Positions 60,153-64,000 of a stretch of 64,000 nucleotides of DNA are shown here, in pieces; positions within the stretch are counted from its first letter, which is position 1; every line of letters begins with the position of its first letter. Under the pieces are notes generated by a model. The model was not told the DNA's origin and searched no databases. It saw nothing but the letters and a program-made list of their open reading frames with translations. Source of the stretch: Microbacterium terregens (GTDB taxonomy: Bacteria > Pseudomonadota > Alphaproteobacteria > Sphingomonadales > Sphingomonadaceae); NCBI RefSeq assembly GCF_027922045.1, contig NZ_BSEX01000009.1, positions 323,192-387,191 of the forward strand, given 5' to 3'. The translations under genes and the position numbers were made by a program.

Positions 60153-60640
60153 TGGTGGGAACCCCCGGCTTTCCCGACCGGCCCCGCGCCGGTCCTGAGG
60201 AAACTGAACAGCCGGCGCTTGATGGCTGCGACGGCAGTCTCGGCCTCGTCGGCTTCGAGCAATGCGCGCTGCACATCGTTGGGGCTGTGGCCGGCCTGGC
60301 AGACCGACAAACTGGCGGCGATCAGGTCGCCACATTCGCGGGCGGCCGTGGCCACCTCGCTTGAGAGGGCACGCGCGCAGGCGGTGCGATCCTCGACCGT
60401 GATCTTGAGCTGCGCCGCATAGGCGTCATGCAGCGGCGCGTTCTCGCCGCCGGACGCGAGGTATGCGGCGTCGAGGGCGATCGCATGAGAGAAGCCAGGG
60501 CAGGAGGTCGTCGCCTCGTTCGTCCAGTCGCGGATGCACGCGACCGAGCGGCCCACGACCGCCGCCGCCGCTGGATAGCCGATGCGGCCGGCAATCTGCA
60601 GCACGGCGTCTGCCGCAGTGTCGGGCGTCCGCGGTGCCAT
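60149..60640 (-). CDS. hypothetical phage regulatory protein
   Basis: A 163-residue helical protein. The N-terminal ~50 residues (VLQIAGRIGYPAAAAVVGRSVACIRDWTNEAT) look like a DNA-binding HTH of the CII-like phage type, followed by helices with scattered cysteines. It lies between the Cro-like and Ogr-like genes, overlapping the latter and touching the former. The CII-like role is an inference from place and N-terminal look. Confidence 0.6.
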   Translation of the reverse strand: MAPRTPDTAADAVLQIAGRIGYPAAAAVVGRSVACIRDWTNEATTSCPGFSHAIALDAAYLASGGENAPLHDAYAAQLKITVEDRTACARALSSEVATAARECGDLIAASLSVCQAGHSPNDVQRALLEADEAETAVAAIKRRLFSFLRTGAGPVGKAGGSHQ

Positions 60641-60945
60641 CAGGGGCGCTTCCCATAGAAAGCGGCGTTTGCTTTCGACGCGACGACCGGTGCGCTTGGC
60701 TTTACGGCTGGAGCGTCAGAGGCGGAAACAGGGTCGGTGGGGTAGATGTCGGGACGCAGCGCATGACGAGGAACGCCGAAGGCAGCCTCCGCCTTGAGGA
60801 CGTACTTCGCCGATAGGGGGCGCTTCCGCTTCAGCAAGTAAGAGATCAGCTGCTGAGAGGCGCCAGTTGCCTTCGCGAAGGCAGTTTGGCTGCCCGCCAA
60901 ACCGACCGCACGCTTAAAAGCTTGGATGCTAGCGTCATGTTCCAT
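60640..60945 (-). CDS. Cro/YdaS-like HTH repressor
   Basis: A 101-residue protein with an N-terminal Cro-like helix-turn-helix (about 5-60: IQAFKRAVGLAGSQTAFAKATGASQQLISYLLKRKRPLSAKYVLKAEAAFGVP), followed by a Pro/Ala/Ser-rich tail. It is divergent from the XRE repressor gene across 81 bases that hold repeated operator-like half-sites, the usual cI/cro layout. ATG 60945. Confidence 0.8.
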   Translation of the reverse strand: MEHDASIQAFKRAVGLAGSQTAFAKATGASQQLISYLLKRKRPLSAKYVLKAEAAFGVPRHALRPDIYPTDPVSASDAPAVKPSAPVVASKANAAFYGKRP

Positions 60946-60954
60946 GGCAATCGG

Positions 60955-61016
60955 CGTACAAACGATACAAGCAGAACACAAGCCGTTTGTACGACGCTTG
61001 TACAAATTTGTTTGTA
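60955..61016. promoter_or_regulatory. phage-type operator region between Cro-like and repressor genes
   Basis: The 81-base divergent gap holds several copies of one half-site in both directions: TACAAACG (60957) and TACAAGC (60966) facing one way, and CGTTTGTA (60984), GCTTGTA (60996) and GTTTGTA (61010) the other. The core TTGTACAA at 60998-61005 is a perfect palindrome. This is AT-richer than its surroundings and looks like multiple repressor/Cro binding sites over divergent promoters. Confidence 0.7.
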
Positions 61017-61026
61017 AGCTCTAGCT

Positions 61027-61527
61027 GTGAGCACGGTTGAGGAAGAAGGCGCGTGGCTTCGCGCTCAGCGCCAGCGGCGTGGCTGGACGGCGGCTGATGT
61101 GGCTCGCGTAGCCGTTGAGCAGGCTGCCGAAGCGGGCGTTCCGATCTCGCTGACCCAACAAGCGGTGTCAGCTTTCGAGAATGGACGCCTCAAGACGGTA
61201 CCCATGTGGGTCTCTTGGGTCCGGCGGGCCGTTGATGACGTGCCGGCAGGCGCGGCACCCGCAGCCGCGCAGGTAATCCCTATGTCAGTGATGCTGCCTA
61301 GTGAGGCCGCTTTGGCGCGCATGTTCGAAGGGCTGCTTCGGCCGCTCGATCGAACGGCGCCAGTGGACGAGCTCGCGCGAATTCTCGCTCAGCGGCTTCC
61401 AAATGGCCTAGCGCGGCTTGCAACCGCTCTTCCGCCCGAGGCGACGGCGCCAGAGACCGTTCCCGATGCAGCGCCTCCACCTCCCGCCACAGATCATCCC
61501 GCGTCCCAGCGAGGATCGCGCACATGA
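61027..61527 (+). CDS. XRE-family repressor of the mobile element
   Basis: A 166-residue protein starting with GTG 61027. The HTH lies at about 10-58 (WLRAQRQRRGWTAADVARVAVEQAAE...LTQQAVSAFENGRLKTVP), followed by a helical C-terminal region (LPSEAALARMFEGLLRPLD) and a Pro/Ala-rich tail. No S24 peptidase domain is seen, so control by RecA-stimulated self-cleavage is unlikely. Its place opposite the Cro-like gene marks it as the maintenance repressor. Confidence 0.8.
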   Translation: MSTVEEEGAWLRAQRQRRGWTAADVARVAVEQAAEAGVPISLTQQAVSAFENGRLKTVPMWVSWVRRAVDDVPAGAAPAAAQVIPMSVMLPSEAALARMFEGLLRPLDRTAPVDELARILAQRLPNGLARLATALPPEATAPETVPDAAPPPPATDHPASQRGSRT

Positions 61528-61718
61528 CCTCGCAGCGTAGGCAGGCAAGCTCGCAGCCAGGGGCGGTTCGGAAGACGGGTTCGTTCAAGAGCGGCTCGAT
61601 GAGTGTTCCTATTCCGTTCGCATTTGGCCATGCGAGGTCTTGTAGGAAAGCGGCGGCAAACACGCTGCCCGCGACGCGATGTTCGAACACGTCCTGGGGT
61701 GAAGCAGCGGGCTTCTAA
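61524..61718 (+). CDS. doubtful small gene overlapping repressor stop
   Basis: A 64-codon frame begins with an ATG overlapping the repressor TGA (ATGA), which favours coupling, but its basic, Ser-rich composition is not convincing as protein. On the other strand, 61298-61690 carries a competing 130-codon frame of better protein-like appearance. Otherwise no gene is evident in 61528-61739. Confidence 0.2.
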   Translation: MTSQRRQASSQPGAVRKTGSFKSGSMSVPIPFAFGHARSCRKAAANTLPATRCSNTSWGEAAGF

Positions 61719-61739
61719 GGGGCGACGATAGGGGGGAGC

Positions 61740-62525
61740 ATGGGGGCACTTCAGGAGTTCGCGGTTAAGGAGGCGGTTCTGCCGCCTGGTCTCACGGCGT
61801 TGCTGGACTGCGAGGACGTCGACACGCTTCCCGACGCGCCGACAGATTCGGACGAACCGCAGGCGATTGCCGGGTTCATGTGCGTCATCGAATATGCGGA
61901 TAAAGACGGTGCGGTCACCGAGCGTCTGATAACCTGCCGTCGCTATCTCACAATCGGCGGCAACGCGTCCGTCGGCGCGATCTGCGGCAACTCCAGGCGT
62001 TACAAGCTCTTTCGCTGCGACCGGATCATGGAGGTATGCGACGCGGAGACGGGAGCCTCGCTCGGCGACGGTTCCTATTTCGAGCGCTTTACGGTCAGCG
62101 CAGCCAAGCCGCTGGCGGATATGTGGGACACCACATCGCCGCGAAAGTCGCTGATCGTCGCCGGCTTGAACGTGCTGGCGTTCATGGCGCGTTGCGACGG
62201 CCAATGGCACCCGCTGGAGACGCAGACGATCGAAGATTTCATCTGTTCGCTGTGGCTGCGGAAGGAGTGGGAAGGATCACCGCCGCTCGACCGGATCGTC
62301 GCGCACGCCCGCCGGCTCGCGCCCGATGGCGAGGTGTTTGAAAGCGCCATCCGGCAGTACGCGCACAGCAGCACCTCTCGGGCGGTGCTGACGCAGTACG
62401 TGCAGCGGGTGATCGCCGCCGATGGCGTCATCTGTGAGGACGAGCACCGGTGGGCGGCATGCTATGCCGAGTGCATGGAGGAAGCGGTTGCTGTGGAAGC
62501 TGGGGCGCGGCGCCTAGCACGGTAA
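61740..62525 (+). CDS. WYL-like/TerB-like domain protein
   Basis: A 261-residue protein with two likely parts. Residues about 40-110 look like a WYL-type ligand-sensing fold (FMCVIEYADKDGAVTERLITCRRYL ... SRRYKLFRCDRIMEV). Residues about 135-255 form a helical TerB-like domain (SLIVAGLNVLAFMARCDGQWHPLETQTIEDFICSLW, then YVQRVIAADGVICEDEHRW) with acidic pairs typical of TerB metal-binding helices. It lies between the repressor and the reverse transcriptase. Function unknown; WYL and TerB domains recur in stress and phage-defence contexts. The start is uncertain because GGGGGAG is only one base from ATG 61740. Confidence 0.75.
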   Translation: MGALQEFAVKEAVLPPGLTALLDCEDVDTLPDAPTDSDEPQAIAGFMCVIEYADKDGAVTERLITCRRYLTIGGNASVGAICGNSRRYKLFRCDRIMEVCDAETGASLGDGSYFERFTVSAAKPLADMWDTTSPRKSLIVAGLNVLAFMARCDGQWHPLETQTIEDFICSLWLRKEWEGSPPLDRIVAHARRLAPDGEVFESAIRQYAHSSTSRAVLTQYVQRVIAADGVICEDEHRWAACYAECMEEAVAVEAGARRLAR

Positions 62526-62664
62526 ATGTACCGACAAGATGCAACTGGTGCGCTGTTTGTCAGCGAGATCCTGATGATCATGCGGCTCCGCGTCCGGTGG
62601 CAGCGGGTCGTCCTTCTTTGGGGTTCGATGATCAACGGTGCTGCGCTGAAGGGGAGCTCTTCTG
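62526..62664 (+). other. 139-base leader of the reverse transcriptase gene
   Basis: This gap contains no recognised gene. A 50-codon frame starts at ATG 62526, right after the WYL-TerB stop, and ends at 62678 inside the RT start. Its product would have a hydrophobic stretch (LFVSEILMIM...RVVLLWGSMI) but otherwise lacks support. Several defence RTs carry a noncoding RNA just upstream, so an RNA here is possible. AAGGGGAG at 62649-62656 serves the RT start. Confidence 0.35.
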
Positions 62665-63963
62665 GTGACACGGGATGAACGCCTGGAGGCGCTCTTAGCT
62701 CGCGGCTATTTGCCCAAGGAGCTGCCGCCCCCATTCACCAGTAGGAACTTCGCCGAAAAGATCGCCGATATTTCCCGAATATGGGGGGAATATGAAGCTG
62801 GACTCAACGCGCAGCAGCGTCGGGCGTATCCACCGGTCAGCAACTATGCGCAGTTTGACATGGCGCGTAAAGGACACTCTAGGCGGATGCTCGGTGTGCC
62901 CAATCCTGTAAATCAGTACTATCTTTCTTCCGCAATCACGGACCACCAAGACGACTTTGAGCGCATATACGACCGCTCATCAATAAGCCTTACACCAGCC
63001 AAAATCGAGGCGGTTGGGAAGCGGGCTGTGAACATGCCAAAACTTTCACTACTCAGCGAGAAACGCATTCAGGCGTATGCAACGGCTCGCGCCATTCTCC
63101 AAACTGATGTACTTAGCTTCTATCATGCTATTTACACTCACTCGATTCCATGGGCTCTGCATGGTAAAAGGATTGCGAAGCGTAATCGCAACCCAGCCGA
63201 TCCCGCAATGTACGGTAACCGCCTCGATGCGCTGTTACGTGCCTGCCAAGATGGTCAGACCATCGGTATTCCCGTGGGACCCGACAGTTCGCGTATCATA
63301 TCCGAACTGATCTTGTGCGCAATCGAGGAGCACGTCGGCTCTGTTAATTTCGGGCGGGTTGTTGGCGGTTATCGCTACATGGACGACTTTTTTCTTTGCT
63401 TCCGCTCGCATGTTGATGCGGAAGCCTTTCTCGCTGCCCTTCGAGAGGCCGTACTGAACTTCGGTCTACAGCTAAACGCCTCCAAAACGCAGATCGTTGA
63501 TGCGCTTAGCTTCAATGAAGAAAGCTGGCCGGGTGATATCACGCAGTTAGGGATCGCACGTTCTCCGGAGGAGCAGCGTCGAAACTTGATGCGTTTTTTC
63601 ACTGAGGTAATTCGACATTCCAAATCACTCCCTGACGAGAGTATCGCATCGTTTGCGGTGCGAAAAACGTCTAGAACTCTCGTACTTCGGGAAAACTGGG
63701 ACATATACGAGCCTTTTCTCCTGCGAGTGGCTCGGGAAAACTCAAATTGCCTCGACTCAGTTGTTAAGTTGCTATGTAGCTATGCTGCGGCCGGGTACCA
63801 GATTAGTGAGCGTGTAAAATACTTTGCAGAAAGTATGATCGAGGAGCATGCTCCTTACAATCATCACTATGAAGTGGCTTGGACGTTATGGCTTTGCCGA
63901 TCGCTATCTATTCGGCTGGGAGAAGCTGCGACCAGGGCAGTGGCTAGGGTCAGGACTCGTTGA
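62665..63963 (+). CDS. reverse transcriptase, Abi/UG (DRT-like) type
   Basis: A 432-residue RNA-directed DNA polymerase. Motif A carries D148 in QTDVLSFYHAIYTHSIPWALHGK. Motif B is GQTIGIPVGPDSSRIISEL (about 198-215), motif C is YRYMDDFF with the catalytic D240-D241, and motif D is NASKTQIV (about 271). A ~150-residue helical C-terminal region follows. No maturase/endonuclease domain or group II intron structure is seen, and no retron msr/msd was recognised. The pattern resembles prophage-defence RTs rather than intron or retron RTs; the exact class is not assigned. The start is GTG 62665 with AAGGGGAG eight bases upstream. Base composition is clearly AT-richer than its neighbours (about 43% GC in one 60-base line counted), a sign of transfer. 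Confidence 0.9.
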   Translation: MTRDERLEALLARGYLPKELPPPFTSRNFAEKIADISRIWGEYEAGLNAQQRRAYPPVSNYAQFDMARKGHSRRMLGVPNPVNQYYLSSAITDHQDDFERIYDRSSISLTPAKIEAVGKRAVNMPKLSLLSEKRIQAYATARAILQTDVLSFYHAIYTHSIPWALHGKRIAKRNRNPADPAMYGNRLDALLRACQDGQTIGIPVGPDSSRIISELILCAIEEHVGSVNFGRVVGGYRYMDDFFLCFRSHVDAEAFLAALREAVLNFGLQLNASKTQIVDALSFNEESWPGDITQLGIARSPEEQRRNLMRFFTEVIRHSKSLPDESIASFAVRKTSRTLVLRENWDIYEPFLLRVARENSNCLDSVVKLLCSYAAAGYQISERVKYFAESMIEEHAPYNHHYEVAWTLWLCRSLSIRLGEAATRAVARVRTR

Positions 63964-64000
63964 TCACAGCCAGAAGATGACGGTGGCAGCGAGGGCGATT
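63964..64000 (-). CDS. possible C-terminal end of a membrane protein (edge fragment)
   Basis: Read on the minus strand, the last 37 bases give IALAATVIFWL followed by TGA at 63964-63966, the look of a terminal membrane helix. Only 11 codons are visible, so this may be chance. If real, it converges on the reverse transcriptase gene with no gap. Confidence 0.25.
   Translation of the reverse strand, partial: IALAATVIFWL

Noticed and set aside
62665..63963. Group II intron or retron as host of the reverse transcriptase
   Set aside because: No maturase or endonuclease extension was seen in the protein, and no intron domain V-like or msr/msd-like hairpins were recognised next to it by eye. A covariance search would be needed to be final.
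57474..64000. CRISPR array or toxin-antitoxin pair within the element
   Set aside because: No regularly spaced identical repeats are seen. Small gene pairs here look regulatory (Xis, Cro, Ogr-like), with no recognised toxin fold.

Overview
The window is high-GC chromosomal DNA from an alphaproteobacterium, most likely a sphingomonad (Sphingomonas or a close relative). This is inferred from gene content and order (yqeY-dnaG, a complete cbb3 oxidase operon, a cyo operon ending in SURF1 and a RegB/RegA pair, a cobalamin salvage block) and from protein style; no search was run. Genes are tightly packed, with many ATGA/GTGA start-stop overlaps.

Layout. 0-7.5 kb: dnaG (cut by the left edge) and yqeY on the minus strand, then carA, an unrelated low-GC gene and carB with overlapping junctions, then greA. 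7.5-15.2 kb: redox and detoxification genes (GST-type reductase, pirin, D-lactate dehydrogenase), a small secreted Cys-rich protein, OmpW, a chrA broken by one base, a VOC protein and an alpha/beta hydrolase. 15.5-24.7 kb: minus-strand ccoNOQPG-fixH-ccoIS, a two-helix membrane protein and a divergent Crp/Fnr regulator; three FNR-type boxes lie here. 24.7-31.5 kb: TetR regulator divergent from a tripartite RND pump. 31.5-34 kb: YajO-like reductase, a bidirectional terminator and an MFS transporter. 34-40.7 kb: cyoABCD-surf1-regB-regA. 40.7-50.9 kb: cobalamin genes, including a B12 riboswitch ahead of btuB and seven further salvage/assembly genes on both strands. 50.9-57.4 kb: tandem glycine riboswitch with L-serine deaminase, then tlyA, tspO, a BMFP protein, a YbjN protein, proC, a MarR regulator, ilvE and tRNA-Gln.

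57.4-64 kb is an integrated element that uses the 3' end of tRNA-Gln(UUG). It starts with a tyrosine integrase facing the tRNA, followed by small overlapping minus-strand genes (excisionase-like, HTH and zinc-finger proteins, an Ogr/Delta-type activator, a Cro-like protein). A divergent XRE repressor sits across an operator-like region rich in TTTGTA/CTTGTA half-sites. Beyond the repressor are a WYL-TerB-like protein and a markedly AT-richer reverse transcriptase with a YMDD core, resembling Abi/UG-type defence RTs. No phage structural genes fall inside the window, so the element probably continues to the right.

The parts most worth follow-up are the reverse transcriptase with its 139-base leader and WYL-TerB neighbour, and the foreign-looking gene set exactly between carA and carB.
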